In this document: piece after piece, positions 10,798 through 23,072 of the stretch
How positions within the stretch are numbered: the first letter of the stretch is position 1
Layout: each line of letters begins with the position of its first letter
Assembly: GCA_037178675.1 (NCBI GenBank)
Contig: JAYMGJ010000555.1
Location: forward strand, 1 to 64,000
DNA length: 64,000 nucleotides
Source: Scleroderma bovista
Lineage: Eukaryota; Basidiomycota; Agaricomycetes; Boletales; Sclerodermataceae
Direction of reading: 5' to 3'
Made by a program: the position numbers and the translations under genes
The notes under the pieces: model-generated
What the model was told of the DNA's origin: nothing
The model's input: only the letters and a program-made list of their open reading frames with translations
The model's database searches: none

Positions 10798-13700
10798 TTA
10801 CATTGTCACTGTACCCTCCAGAGTATGAAAAAGATCCAGATCTATGTATTTATTGAGTAAAAACTTGTCTACCTCATCCCCACCTATGTTTCCACTGTGC
10901 CAATGCGGGATGAGATGAACAGGTCGACATATGCGGTCGACAGGAATTACCTCCGCATTGGGACCGTGCTGCTGGGATGACGGCACAAGACGAAACATTT
11001 GTGTCACATGGTCGACACTTTGAAGGGGGCGAAACCAATGGACATATGCCAATGGATGTCTGGTCTTCCCGACAAGTGGACCAACATTGAATATTACCTT
11101 AATTTGCCCCACTTGCAGCCCTATTTTCACCAAGCGTCAAATGGTTCCTCTAGATATGCGAACAAAGATGGATTACCTTCGATCCCATGACTTATGGCAT
11201 TTGTGTCCGCATCCTTCAAGAAAAGTGCACTATCGAAGACCGCGGGCGACGGGCCCTTACGATTATTGTGAGAAGGGACGCTTGGGGTCACACGAAGCTT
11301 GAAGAACCGTTTTGTATTGCTCACATGTTGCTTCGGAGGAGAGAGTATCGTTATATATTTGTATACGTCCAGTCGATCAAAAGCGTGTATCCTATGATGG
11401 TTCCGCAGGGCTGCGAAGTTGGTAGCAAAAAATGTTTCGAGGGCTTCTAGTAGGAGGGGGGCGCCGTACTGTTCTTGAATCTGTGAGATGGGTAATCTGG
11501 GCAGAGGACAACACGCCGGTAAATAATATCCTTGTTCTGAGGCGAGCATAACAAAACGAGATAGTTGCCGTTGGGCTGTTCCTCCGTGGGCCGAGACAAG
11601 TCTTTTTTGGTTGGATTGCGCCGCCACTGCAATGGGATGTTAATATGAATACACTTGACAATGACTGGTGCCTTACAGTCTGAGTTGTCCGAGGAATCGG
11701 ACAATCCATCTAAGTTGCAGTGGTCAGTGTCACGAGCGACAGTATCGTCAGAATGACGATTGTCGCGGTACCAGGTGAGAAAGGACTCTTTCAAGTAGAT
11801 GGCATCTTGTCGACGTAGCCATGTAGTCATCTGGTGAGTATAATCCCATTTGTTGCTGGATCGATAAGCCTTTTTTGCAAAATCGATATGGAGTCGCTCT
11901 GGAAGCTCCGTGTTGAAGCCATCCGTGCTGCCAAACAGACGAACCAAAGCTGTGTAGTGTAGCATTGAATGGATCTTAGGAATAATTGAAATTATTGCGC
12001 ACGCCAAGGTCGACGAAGATAGCCTTGTGTCGATGAAACGAACGTAGCGCAGTGTCCATCTTCTTCAGCATTGCTTCGGTGTGGGATTGATATTGGGCGT
12101 AGTACGTGAAGTCCAAAATCCCACGCACTGCTATCACCGCACACTCATCCAGCAACCCAGCTACTACACCGAGAAAAACTCGCTCCAACTCCTTGTGATC
12201 AGATCCGGTCCATTGTTTGCGACTTGATATTCCCTTCTTGAAGTGACGAAGACCCGAGTAAGATGTCATCGCCCGAAATCGTGCATCCAGTGCGTCCTCC
12301 CCGATTATTTGCGAACACCAACTCACCAAATGATCCTTGAACACGCCTTTGTGGAGCTGGTGCAGGATATCCGGTGTAATGCACATAAAGATGTCGCAAT
12401 GAGGGAGACTGGCCCAGAACGGTTTGTATACAGCCTGCAGACCGAGATTTCCATCAAATTCTTCTTTCGAGATCTCACCATTTTCGTACTTCTTTAGGGA
12501 CTTCATCGTTTGGCGTTGAACACGGGCAGAGGACCTGGTCGACTCTCCACGTTGATCTCGTGCGACCATACACTTCGGGCATCTACTTTCTTTGCAGCAA
12601 GCGACCAGGCACTGCTCAGGAAAATCTGCAACATACACAGCCAAAATCGGGAAGACGCGCCGCACAAGCCCATCGGGACACGTCATCAGCACCCCCTCTT
12701 TTCCACAAACTACTAACGGTTGCAGGATTTGGGTCATACAGTAGTGGAAGAGCCTGTACCGTTCGACTGAACGCCGACCACTGGAAAAGCACTCCAGTTT
12801 GGCAGTTGGTAGGTATCCCAACAGGACGCATGCATGCTGTGATGGCTGACGACGCACATCTTTAGATATGTTCCCGATCGTCATGTAAACAGGCCAGGCC
12901 TCTTGATCGCCTCGAAACTGGGATAACGAGGTCTTATCAGAAGCCAGTATGACTGGTGCGATCACGGCACCAGGCGGCAAGCGACCCTATTGATTCACAC
13001 ATGTAAGCTGCACGTCCCTTTGATTTAAGCTGGCTGACCTGTACTTCCCACCACCAGTCTCCCGTCCACATTTCGTCAAAGCGTCTCTCTCGCCCTGCTT
13101 CATCATCAAAAACCTTTTGGGGCTCATATGAAATCGCATCCGCAAAATTTGGATTTGCCAGGAGCTCGCGTATGCAATCGAGTGGGTTGCGCATCCAGAG
13201 CTCAACCTCCTCAGTGAGTGGCTTCCCGTCTGTGCCAAGTATGTCGCCCTCAACCTCGACCATCTTTAGTGACCACTCAGCGCTCCGTGGCAGACTGTCA
13301 ATCGCTTTCATGAAGGTATGCTTGCTTTTGAACGACATGTTGAGCTTATCTGTCTGATGTAGGTTACAGGTTAAATCATCGGCAGTACTGAGTCACCACT
13401 TACAATGGCTAACCTGGTAAACTCCTCGATACCTGTCTGTGAGACATTCTTAATTAACCATTTTGCCAGGTCCCATTCCTCCTCGTTGTCAAAGGGTGCA
13501 GCTGGGTTATTACCCTGCATGTCCTGTTCCTTGCGGATCATATCGAAAAGAGTGTCGGCCTCTCCGACCACGGTAGCGACCGGTCCTGGATATGAGTGGA
13601 TAAACCGTGGGCATTGCCTGCTCTGACTGTTTGTAGGCGGCTCAGGAATCCTATTTGGTGGCACAGGCAATGGATCAACATTCGAAGGTATGCTGTAATT

Positions 13701-13922
13701 TAGATCTCCTTCGTCGAGGTTACCAACATCCTCGGTGTAATAGGTGATTCCCGTGTCTGCTTGGCTCGGTGTTAGGCCAGGTTCGGTGCCCGTGCGAGGA
13801 TTGAAATTAGATCGCGCTGCGCGAAGCTTATCTCCACAGGAAGAACTCTGGCCAAGATGTAGGCTGAGTCCCTTGCTAGTGGGAAACACGAGGTGACAGA
13901 AAGTGCAGACGTGGCCCGGCAT
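10798..13922 (-). CDS. Plavaka transposase (CACTA-like), multi-exon, nearly complete
   Basis: The ATG at 13922 starts a C2H2-type finger (MPGHVCTFCHLVFPTSKGLS with a downstream H and C). It is followed by the Plavaka signature YPGPVATVVGEADTLFD and the NPAAPFDNEEEWDLAKWLI block. After an intron with donor GTAAGTGG near 13405 come MSFKSKHTFMKAID and DEMWTGDWWWEVQ. After another intron (about 12980-13045) come PPGAVIAPVILASDKTSLSQ, CPKCMVARDQRG, DIFMCITPDILHQLHKGVFK and FRAMTSYSGLRHF. A further exon carries GFNTELPERLHIDFAKKAYR, and the C-terminal part has IKVIFNVGPL, LAYVHWFRPL and the final YIDLDLF. These occur in the family's usual order. Some frame changes near 11100-11630 may be introns or damage. 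The enzyme would cut and paste the element. The divergent neighbour at 14214 may belong to the same element. Confidence 0.88.
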
Positions 13923-14213
13923 AATACCCAGGAGTAAGTGCTTTCTTGCGATGAGCTGCGCGCCCTGATGAACTCAAGAGATGAACTCAACGTCTTATGT
14001 TTTTTTTTTTGGTTCGGATGCAGGCACCCGGAATCCATATCAACTTATCACGCGGACGCATGTCAAGTTGTTTATGGTCCGTGCACCAGAAGACATCAAC
14101 TGCGCTCTGTTTGTCACCATTTTTTTTTTCATGGCTAATGTTCTTTTAGCCCTCTCAACCTTCGTCGAGTATTAGATCTACGCACGGTTTTCCCTTCATC
14201 TTTCTATCTGCTA

Positions 14214-16542
14214 TGTCTTCATTACCCCCTTCTAAAGGTTCTCTTAACAGGGCCATCACGAGCCAAGCTGGAGAGCCCCCCATTCATGCCCGGCCAGCAC
14301 GAGCGTCTCGCCCTACGGAACGAGCACTGTATGTAGGTGTGTAGACAAATCCTCTTCCTCATGCAGGCACAGATTCATGTTTGCAGAGGATGAACGTCGT
14401 GATCGCGAAAACAATCGAGCCCGTTTGAAAGAGAAGTCGACTCAACGCAAGAGCAATCCAGAAAGTGGAGGCAAGTTATACGTTCCAATGATTTGATATT
14501 GATCGTTAATGGCAACCTTATTGTACAGCTCCACGGGCAGGACAGGCAACGGCTCGTGCAACGGTGAGCTGACATAGCATGTTTCATTTTATTTCATATT
14601 CACTAACATTTGGGCCAAATAGTTCTCTGCCCGTGACGTCAATCCTGACGGGGCCAGAGGGACACCACAGCTTGACTTGCGGCCGCAAGTTGGTCGTGTT
14701 CCCCCCAGAAAGGTGGGGAACATTACCATTTTGATAGTTTCCCTCACGAAGCTTGTATATAGGCATACTATGGAAGCTCACCGGTTGCTGATGATCCCTT
14801 TACACGGGTGACGTCTTGCACCTTTTGTGTTGTATAGATTATTGACTGTTCTGTCTAGCCCTCTGGGTTATTCAACTCATCTATGCAACATCGCTACCAG
14901 TCCAGTGGCACTCCGGCGGCAAGTAGGTCTGGTGTTGGTCAGCAGCGCCCGTCAACAGTGAGGCTTTTTGGCCATGTCTTACGATGCTTACTATCTAGCT
15001 TTTATACAGAGTGCTGCTGGACCGCCAGCTGCACGTTCGACCGAATCGAGGCAACACACACCCAGTCAACCATCTGAGATTATGCAGAGCAGGGCAGACG
15101 TTGCACATGATCTTTTTCCTTCTGAGGAAGATGATCTGGGTGACGAACCACAGTAAGCATAACGCCATTCCCTTAATGTCTCGATGTTAAGTGAAAGCAG
15201 GCACCAATACGGCAATATAGATGACCAGGAGCCAACAGATGACTATGACCAGCAAGGCCAAGAAGAGGAAGATGGCGATGGCGGCAACGAGGATGACTTA
15301 TATGCTTCTTCTGGTAACATTTTACCTACAATATTCCAGTGACAACTAATGGAGTTACAGATACAACAAAACACCTCCGAGAAGAAGATATGGACAACTA
15401 TTCCCAGACTGGCAAACGGTCACGCATTTCGTCGGAGCCTACTACAGAAGAAGACGGCGAAGATTGGCGCCCACCGTGCAAGATCCAGGAAACCAAGGGG
15501 CGTGTTGCAGCACGCGATTACGAACTGGCGGTGCGCCAGATCCTCAAACGGGCGACGGGCTTGTTTCGAGCCTGTCTTGTTGCGAAGGGTATATATCCTG
15601 ACCACATGACGGCGATATCCTGGGCACAAGAAGCATGGACAGAGGCGTGCACCCACGTCGAAGCCAAGGTCAAGTACAACGATGAAATTATCCAACTAGT
15701 AAGTCCCTAACCTACTACCATCTATACCTATGTTTGATAGTACTGTCACAGATTACCATGCGCACATGGCAGTTAACGGGGGAGCTCAAGGCCAAGATCC
15801 GCCCCCTCGTCGAAGCAATGTACGGCTTCGAGGAGAGCTTCGATGAGACTTCTAGTACCACCAAAAACCGCGGGCTGGTGGCACGACTGAAGACGAATCT
15901 AGGATTCTGTTACAAGGTATCTAGTTCTCACTTGATTTGTTCAGTCAACCAAGCATATATTTTCAGAGCCTCGGAGACCCTGCGAAGGATAAACCTCGGA
16001 AAGGACTGTACCAACACCCTATTATCCAAAAGGCGGCGAATATTGCATTTTATGCCAATAAGCGGGACGAAGGGGTCCGATACCCCCAGCATTTCAGTCC
16101 TTTTCCACTCACCGGCATGGCTCTTTTGCTCACTGTGGTACGGATGTGGTATGTTTGTTGATTACTTAAAGTGCTAACCATACCATGCTAGATTGAATGC
16201 TGCATCGACGAATGGGCAGACGGGAACAAAACGGACGTCTCGTTCACGGAACAAGCATACAAGGACGTCTATACCAAACATGTCAACAACCTCAAGCAGT
16301 TCCATGCGAGATCAGAAGCTCACGGAATTTTGCCATCAATGCTCAAAAAAATAGACGAGAATGGACGGTATGTGTCACATAGTGGTGTGGCTACTTTACT
16401 GACTCGTACTTGCAGCTTACATGCGAAAGTAGCTATGGATGTTGAAGATCGTCTGGCGGATGACTTAGGTAATGATGCCATTGATGCAGCAATTCGAGAG
16501 TTCGAGGAGGGCAATGGTCATCAGAGTGAGGATGATGTGTAA
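14214..16542 (+). CDS. DUF6532-type protein, divergent partner of the Plavaka transposase
   Basis: A gene of many small exons starting ATG 14214 (MSSLPPSKGSLNRA) and ending TAA near 16542. The N-terminal half is low complexity, with acidic runs (SEEDDLGDEPQ near 15150). The C-terminal half matches my memory of the DUF6532 pattern: helical block ELAVRQILKRATGLFRACLV, AQEAWTEAC, then ELKAKIRPLVEAMYGFEES, NPIIQKAANIAFYANKRDEG read as HPIIQKAANIAFY, YPQHFSPFPLTGMALLLTV, IECCIDEWADGNKTDVSFTE and YKDVYTKHVNNL. Introns are 50-60 nt, for example 15701-15752 and 15917-15965. No function is known to me. The head-to-head arrangement with the transposase (292 bp apart) suggests a shared promoter region and perhaps one mobile unit; that is inference. 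Confidence 0.75.
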
Positions 16543-16917
16543 GGTATTCTGTCTAGGCCATTGAATTAAATACATTCTGGAATGAACTGGTTACTGTTAT
16601 TGAAGTGCATTGATAGTGGGGCAAAGTGAGCAGAGATGCAACATTGTAGTACAATTGAAGAGATAAAGTGGTACTAAACCCTGCTACACAGGACTTTGCC
16701 AGCTCTATGTTGAACATCAATAGTATTCTATAGTACTTGATAGTGTCCATATGGGTACTTTATGGTGTGTTGCATGTTTACATTGTGATACATAGACCCA
16801 CATAGCTCCTAATAGCGCCACATAGGTACAAGTCATACAATAAAGAGGGGACTATGCATTGAAGCTACTATCACTATAGAGGCTACATAACCCTATGTTG
16901 CATCCCCATTTTTTGCT
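16543..16917. other. Spacer with short CATAG-type repeats
   Basis: Repeated words such as CCACATAG and CCATATGGGTAC occur between 16735 and 16880. They could be subterminal repeats of the Plavaka element, but I could not find matching inverted ends. No gene seen. Confidence 0.35.
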
Positions 16918-17387
16918 GATGTGGTGTTGCACCATGTTTAGAAGAAAGGTCGACAGCAATATCATCAGGAGAGGTAGGCTTGTGCACCAATGATCAGTCC
17001 ATAAGTGTAACAGTCTGGCTTTTTATCTTATCTAATCTCTGATTAGATGACATCTTATCTTATCGTAGCATAGTATCTTATCTAGTGCATCTTATCTGTA
17101 GGTCTGTCTGGACCACAGCCTTGTGCTGTGCATGCTGTATCCCTTGATGTCATTAGCATAGCCTTACCACAGGATGGCAGCTGTGTTGACTGCCTTGTAC
17201 AGCGTGCAGCCTCATGGATAGCCTTGCACAGGACACATGTAGTACAGTATATATACTGTTGCAATCCAGCACCCAGAGGCTCTCCATTCAAGCTCTCTTT
17301 GGGTCTTCACTCTAAGATCTCTAGTCCTATTCCTCCTCAGAGTCCCGTGTGGTAGTTCTTTGGGTTGTTGCCCTTAGGGTTGTCTCA
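16918..17387 (+). mobile_element. GATA-palindrome LTR (family G), copy 1, with 88 bp of internal sequence
   Basis: The LTR runs from TGTAACAGTCTGGC (17006) to GGTTGTCTCA (17387). The 88 bases before it (16918-17005) are nearly identical to those before the copy at 63840, so they are the end of the internal region and this is a 3' LTR. Near its start lies an inverted repeat ATCTAATC...GATTAGAT with several GATAAGATA words, and a TATATATAC box is near 17251. Other family members are at 23073, 49103, 50348 and 63840. Confidence 0.8.
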
Positions 17388-17512
17388 CTAGAGCTCGAAT
17401 CTACCCATTCACACTTTGTCTACCACGCACTGTTCCCCAGCCTTATAAAGGGAGCTATACCCGGACTCCAGGGTTAAGGAGCTTTGTTTCAAACCTTTCA
17501 CATTCATACACG

Positions 17513-18369
17513 GTGTGAGTCAAAGTGTGGATTTGGGTCGGAGTAATAACCCAAACACAACACCAACAAAGGACTACAAAAATGTGTGAGTGGTGGTTTA
17601 CCTCTGTGGTGTCCAGAGAGGATGTGCTGAGGAGGGGGGAAGTGGATCCACACCAACAGGGTGATGCACACGATGATGCAGGATACTCCTGGGGTACAGG
17701 AGAAATAGATGACGAAGGGGATAGGGGTCTAGACTCTTCCTAAAGCCTAGGAAGTGTCAAAGTGGGGATTGAGGTGACTGGGACTGAAGTAGCAATACTA
17801 CACCTAGAGGTTGGTGCAGCAAAGGGGCAAGGGGGCTCATGATGTCCAGAAGCAATGGGATATGAAGGATAGACAGGCTAGACTCTGCTTGAGCCTAGAG
17901 AAATACTTGGACTTGAATAGATTGAATAAAACTTTGAATATCAAAGTCTTTAGACCTTCACTGAAGCCTACAAGACTCAAAGAGCTGAGGGGATACTGAC
18001 TGAGAGAGTCTGAGAGAGGGATAATTTCGTGCAATTGGGTCTTCTTTTACTGGGCTGAGCCCAGGGGTTTAAATACATGGGGGGGCACAGCATTAAAGTA
18101 CAAAAAGAGAAGGGAGTAAGCAGAATTTGTCAAGGATTGGTAAGGGATTGGTAAGAGCTTTGTAAGGGGTTTGTAAGCGACCAGTAAGCAAGGAATAAGC
18201 AGGAATGAGTAAGCATAGGGAGCATGAATAAGCTGCTGAGTAAAGGAATGAGTAAGCTGCATGACAAGATTGATTGGTAAGGGAGTGAGTCATCAGCTGA
18301 GTAATATACCAAAAATGCAAAAGGGATAGAGTAATACTGATGACAAGAGAGCATCAGTAAGCAAGGAAT
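17513..18369 (-). mobile_element. Element E1, second copy, one half only
   Basis: Nearly identical to 1179-2035 of the complete copy, from GTGTGAGTCAAAG to GCAAGG. The other half is absent here. It includes the TATTTAAACC box and the GGTAAG-repeat block. Confidence 0.9.
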
Positions 18370-18539
18370 GGGTAATTTCCCACACCTCCCATATGTTATT
18401 ATGACCAGATATGGTAATGTCTTGGCAATAGTGGTGCTTCCAGAGCTTATCTAATCAAGGCACAACACATTTGCTAATCAATACTACACATTTTTGGTAA
18501 TCAACACTACCTCACACTTCCTAATGGATACCCCGCAAT

Positions 18540-19240
18540 TTTGGTAATAAATATTAGCACACTTTTGATACACTTTTACTACACTTTTACTACACTTTTT
18601 TTGTACACTTTTATTACACATTTTGATACACTTTTACTACACTTTGGCAACACTGTTACTACGCTATTTTGGTACACTTTTATTACACTTGTTGATACAT
18701 GCTTACTACACTTTTTGTTCCACTGTCACTACGCTTTTTTGGTACACTTATATTACACTTTTTTGATACACTTTAGGTGGACTTTTATTACACTTTCACT
18801 ACGCTTTTTGGTACACTTTATTACACTTTTTGGTACACTTTGATTAAACTTTTTTGATACACTTTGGGTACACTTTCACTACACTTTTTGATACACTTTT
18901 ATTACAGTTTTGGTACACTTTCTTTACACTTTCACTACGCTTTTTTGGTACACTTTATTACACTTTTTGGTACACTTGTACTACACTTTCACTACGCTTT
19001 TTTGATACACTTTTGGTACACTTTTATTACACTTACATTATGCTTTTGTGGTACACTTTTTGTACACTTTTACTACACTTTTGGGACACTTTTATTACAC
19101 TTTCACTATGCTTTTTTGGTACACTTTCACTACACTTTCAGTACACTTTTATTACACTTTTTGATACATGTTTACTACACTTTCTGGGTACACTTTCATT
19201 ACACATTTTTGGTACACTTTCACTACACTGTTACTACACA
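18540..19240. repeat. Minisatellite of TACACTTTTATTACACTTT-type units
   Basis: About 700 bases of imperfect ~12-24-bp units made of TACACTTT and ACTACACTTT with interspersed TTTGGTACA. The open frames across it (up to 159 codons, Tyr/Thr/Phe/His-rich) are a by-product of the repeat. Related loose copies begin near 18475. Confidence 0.95.
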
Positions 19241-19514
19241 CAAAGTAGACAAAGTACACCTAATCCACATTCCACAACATTAGCTAATCAGGACTACCCA
19301 TTTTTGGTAATCAATATGATGCCACCAATATAGATAGGGGCTATTTGCATATGTTATTTTTACCACTTCAGGTCTTACTAATGATTATAGCTAATGATTA
19401 GTAGAGTCTGTTCATGGTCTTACATAAGCAATGGATTAAAATTTAAAAGAGTTATGATGAAAATAAAAAAGTTGCATGCGAAAAGTTTTTTGTGTAACAC
19501 CCAACTCATGTTGG

Positions 19515-19835
19515 TGATTCACCAGCCCTTCATGGTGATTCACCAGCCACCCATGGCGATTCACCAGACCTCCATGGTGATTCGCCAAACCTTCATGGTG
19601 ATTTGCCAGACCTTCATGGTGATTCACCAGCCACCCATGGTGATTTGCCAAATGTTCATGGTGATTTGCCAGACCTTCATGGTGATTTGCCAGCCCCCTC
19701 TGGCGATTCACCAGACCTCCATGGTGATTTGCCAGCCACCCATGGCAACTCGCCAGACCTTCATGGCAATTTGCCAGCCACCCATGGTGATTCACCCACC
19801 CCCATGGCAACTTGCCAAACCTTCATGGTGATGGT
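19515..19835. repeat. 21-bp tandem repeat (ATGGTGATTTGCCAGACCTTC type)
   Basis: About 15 units of 21 bp. Because 21 is a multiple of three, both strands stay open (repeat HGDLPDL on plus). No start context or flanking coding sequence supports a gene. Confidence 0.95.
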
Positions 19836-21180
19836 CCATTTTCAGCTGGTGAAAGTCCATATAGCCCTTGTTAAGGTTCATTTCCAGCTGGCAAAAGTCC
19901 CTTATAGCACCTGTTAAGGTCCATTTTCAGCTGGTGAATGCCCATACAACCCCTGTTAAGGTCCATTTTCAGCTGGTGAAAGTCCCATATAGCTCCCATT
20001 AAGGTCCATTTTCACCTGGTGAAAGCCCATATAGCCCTCATTAAGGTCCATTTTCAGCTGGTGAAAGTCCCATATAGCTCCCATTAAGGTCCATTTTCAG
20101 CTGGTGAAAGCCCATACAGCCCCTGTTAAGGTCCATTTTCAGCTTGTGAAAGTCCCATATAGCTCCCATTAAGGTCCATTTTCACCTGGTGAAAGCCCAT
20201 ATAGCCCCCATTAAGGTCCATTTCCAGCTGGCAAAAGTCCCTTATAGCACCTGTTAAGGTCCATTTTCAGCTGGTGAATGCCCATACAACCCCTGTTAAG
20301 GTCCATTTTCAGCTGGTGAAAGTCCCATATAGCTCCCATTAAGGTCCATTTTCAGCTGGTGAAAGCCCATACAGCCCCTGTTAAGGTCCATTTTCAGCTT
20401 GTGAAAGTCCCATATAGCTCCCATTAAGGTCCATTTTCACCTGGTGAAAGCCCATATAGCCCCCATTAAGGTCCATTTCCAGCTGGCAAAAGTCCCTTAT
20501 AGCACCTGTTAAGGTCCATTTTCAGCTGGTGAATGCCCATACAACCCCTGTTAAGGTCCATTTTCAGCTGGTGAAAGTCCCATATAGCTCCCATTAAGGT
20601 CCATTTTCACCTGGTGAAAGCCCATATAGCCCTCATTAAGGTCCATTTTCAGCTGGTGAAAGTCCCATATAGCTCCCATTAAGGTCCATTTTCAGCTGGT
20701 GAAAGCCCATACAGCCCCTGTTAAGGTCCATTTTCAGCTTGTGAAAGTCCCATATAGCTCCCATTAAGGTCCATTTTCACCTGGTGAAAGCCCATATAGC
20801 CCCCATTAAGGTCCATTTCCAGCTGGCAAAAGTCCCTTATAGCACCTGTTAAGGTCCATTTTCAGCTGGTGAATGCCCATACAACCCCTGTTAAGGTCCA
20901 TTTTCAGCTGGTGAAAGTCCCATATAGCTCCCATTAAGGTCCATTTTCACCTGGTGAAAGCCCATATAGCCCCCATTAAGGTCCATTTTTAGCTAGCGAA
21001 AGTCCCATATAGCTCCCATTAAGGTCCATTTCTAGCTGGCAAAAGCCCATATAGCCCTCATTAAGGTCCATTTTCAGCTGGTGAAAGTCCCATATAGCTC
21101 CCATTAAGGTCCATTTCTAGCTGGCGAAAGTCCCATATAGCCCCCATTAGGGTCCATTTTCAACTGGCGAAAGCCCAGCA
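19836..21180. repeat. 42-43-bp satellite (GGTCCATTTTCAGCTGGTGA type) with higher-order structure
   Basis: About 31 units, each containing GGTCCATTTTCAGCTGGTGA followed by AAGTCCCATATAGC or AGCCCATACAGCC and ending TTAA. A diagnostic variant unit (TTTCCAGCTGGCAAAAGTCC) recurs at 19881, 20221, 20476 and 20816, spaced 340, 255 and 340 bp. That is 8, 6 and 8 units, so blocks have been duplicated as groups. The first half of each unit resembles the 21-bp repeat just upstream (GGTGAATTGCC/GGTGA words). Confidence 0.95.
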
Positions 21181-21331
21181 CAATCCATATTTGGTTGCAT
21201 TTATCACATAAGAATAGGTCTATTTTGTCTGGAGAAACTCCAGGAGAGACCCCTGCCACTAACTTATATTGCAAAAATTATTATTATTTTAAACATAATT
21301 CATTTTGCCAACCTCATATTTTGATAGCACT

Positions 21332-22032
21332 TGTCAGAACCGGTTCCTCCGACGAACTCCGACATGAGCGGAGATAAGTGCGAAGGGTTGTTGACGATAG
21401 GCGGAGGAGATGCAGAGGTGTTGAGGACTTTGGCTTCAGCGTATGTGCTGCGCCCTTGCAATACCTGTGTCCTCTTATTTCGGAGGACTTAAGGACAGAG
21501 AGACGGAGGTCCGATGAAGGTCGGAGTTGCCAGAAGGCGGAGGAGACAGAGGAGAACAGAGGGGAGTTTGCAGGAAGTATTCAAGATGATATTCGAACTG
21601 AGGGACAATCCCCTCAGCGTTCGGAGTACTTATACTTTACATTGGATATGTACAGTAACCGAGAAGCAGAGAGAGACATAGCAGAGATGTAGCTAAGAGT
21701 CTGCAGATGACAAACGGATGAGTAACATACACGGAACGGAGATCAGTGATAAGCGTAATGGATCAAAAGGTTAACGGGACACAACTATGAGTAATCAGAT
21801 CTAATCTAAAATGGGAACAAGGGAAGCAGGAACGGAAGCGGAACGGAAGCGGAACGGAAGCATACAATAACTGGAGGTGTAAGCGCGGAACTATTTACTA
21901 AAAGGAGACGGAGCGTCAATTGTCGGAGCAGAGACAGATACGTAACATCGGAGGTGTCCAATGGCGATCAGACTTCAGTTTACAACAGACTAGAGGCCTC
22001 ACAAAGTCTGGCAGTGTTACGTGGTTGTGACA
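21332..22032 (+). mobile_element. Ty3/gypsy 5' LTR, 701 bp
   Basis: Starts TGTCAGAACCGG and ends GGTTGTGACA. Flanks are GCACT (left) and GTACT (right), one mismatch. It is followed directly by a gypsy protease frame, so it is probably the 5' LTR of a shortened element rather than a solo LTR. A TATA-like ACTTATACTTT is near 21630. Confidence 0.75.
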
Positions 22033-22066
22033 GTACTGGCGAAATGTTGTTCCCAACTGTGCACCT

Positions 22067-22660
22067 ATGGAGGCCCGACTCAACACAGCCGCTCTTTCCG
22101 ACCCCAACTCTCTCCGACCTCAGGTTACCATCAGTGACTGTGATATACAGTCTTTCCCTGCGTTAGTAGATTCGGGTTCCACCCACTGTTTCATAGATCT
22201 GTCTTTTGCCAATATGAACACTCTTTCATGCTACTCGGTATCCCCGATCATTCTCCGTCTATTCAATGGTACCACCACCACCATAATCACCGAAGCAACT
22301 GATCTACCTATCCGTTTTCCCTCTGGTGACGTCACCCTGATGACATTTTATGTCACCCCATTGGACTCTGACTGTAAGATCGTTCTCGGACACAACTGGC
22401 TCACCCGATACAATCTGTCGATTGACTGGGTACTGAGCAGTATCAAGTTCAGAACATCTACGCAGCAAGTGCCAACCCCAAGCTCACTCCCTGACCCTGT
22501 AGCGCCCTCACCAAGCGTGCTGAGGCTCGACGCTACGTCAGTCTCGTCTCCTTCTCCGACCGACTCACCTCAGGCTCCCGGTCTTCGGGCACCACCTATT
22601 GCTCTCATCAATGCTGCAGCCTTTCTAAAGGCCTGCCAGCTCGATGGCTCTCAACAGTTC
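22067..22660 (+). pseudogene. Gypsy retropepsin fragment
   Basis: The frame encodes LVDSGSTHCFIDLSFA (active-site DSG, here DSGS), followed by IRFPSGDVTLMTFYVTPLDS and IVLGHNWLTRYNLSIDW, the usual retropepsin-to-RT linker of gypsy elements. Gag is missing between the LTR and this frame. The frame runs to INAAAFLKACQLDGSQQF and then abruptly meets an inverted RT fragment at about 22660. Confidence 0.85.
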
Positions 22661-23072
22661 TCTAGGTCGGAGATGAGAGGTAGAGGGTACCGATCCTTCT
22701 TTGATATTTTGTTGAGTCCTCAGTAGTCGACGCAGAGTCGGAGAGAGCCGTCCTTCTTCTTGACGAAGAGGACAGGGGCTGCATGGGAGGATGAGGTCGG
22801 ACGGATGAAACCAAAGCGAAGGTTTTCGTCAATGAATGCCTGAAGGGTTTCGAGCTCGACGGGGGAGAGAGAGTAGAGTCTTCCAGGCGGTAAAGGCGCT
22901 CCTTCTTCCAGTTCGATCTTGAGGTCATGTTCCCGATGCGGCACGAGTACCAATGCTTTCGCCTTACTAATGACATCGGCAAAGTCGTGGTATGCCTCGG
23001 GGACAGAGGAGAGGTCAGGAGCAGTGTTGATCGACGCAGCGCGAAAGCTACTGTCAGACTTCAGCTGGCCAA
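22661..23072 (-). pseudogene. Gypsy reverse transcriptase N-terminal fragment, inverted
   Basis: Minus-strand reading has FADVISKAKALVLVPHREHD, LKIELEEGAPLPPGRLYSLS, FGFIRPTSSSHAAPVLFVKK and DGSLRLCVDY, then a TGA stop, then GLNKISKKDRYPLPLISDL. It is the natural continuation of the protease at 22067 but lies in the opposite orientation. The stop sits where Arg is usual (CVDYRGLN), consistent with CGA to TGA. Confidence 0.85.

Noticed and set aside
10545..16890. CACTA-type inverted ends for the Plavaka element (CACTATAG near 16872, TAGTG near 10578)
   Set aside because: They point the wrong way relative to each other and do not match beyond five bases.
16735..16900. A CRISPR-like or regular spaced repeat from CATAG words
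   Set aside because: Spacing and sequence are irregular, and a eukaryotic genome is not expected to hold CRISPR arrays.
18551..19333. Open frames of 139-159 codons (Tyr/Thr/Phe-rich) in the satellite
   Set aside because: They follow from the repeat composition; no start context, domain or flanking exon.
19394..19917. Frames of 104-145 codons on both strands in the 21-bp repeat
   Set aside because: A 21-bp period keeps all frames open; both strands are equally open.
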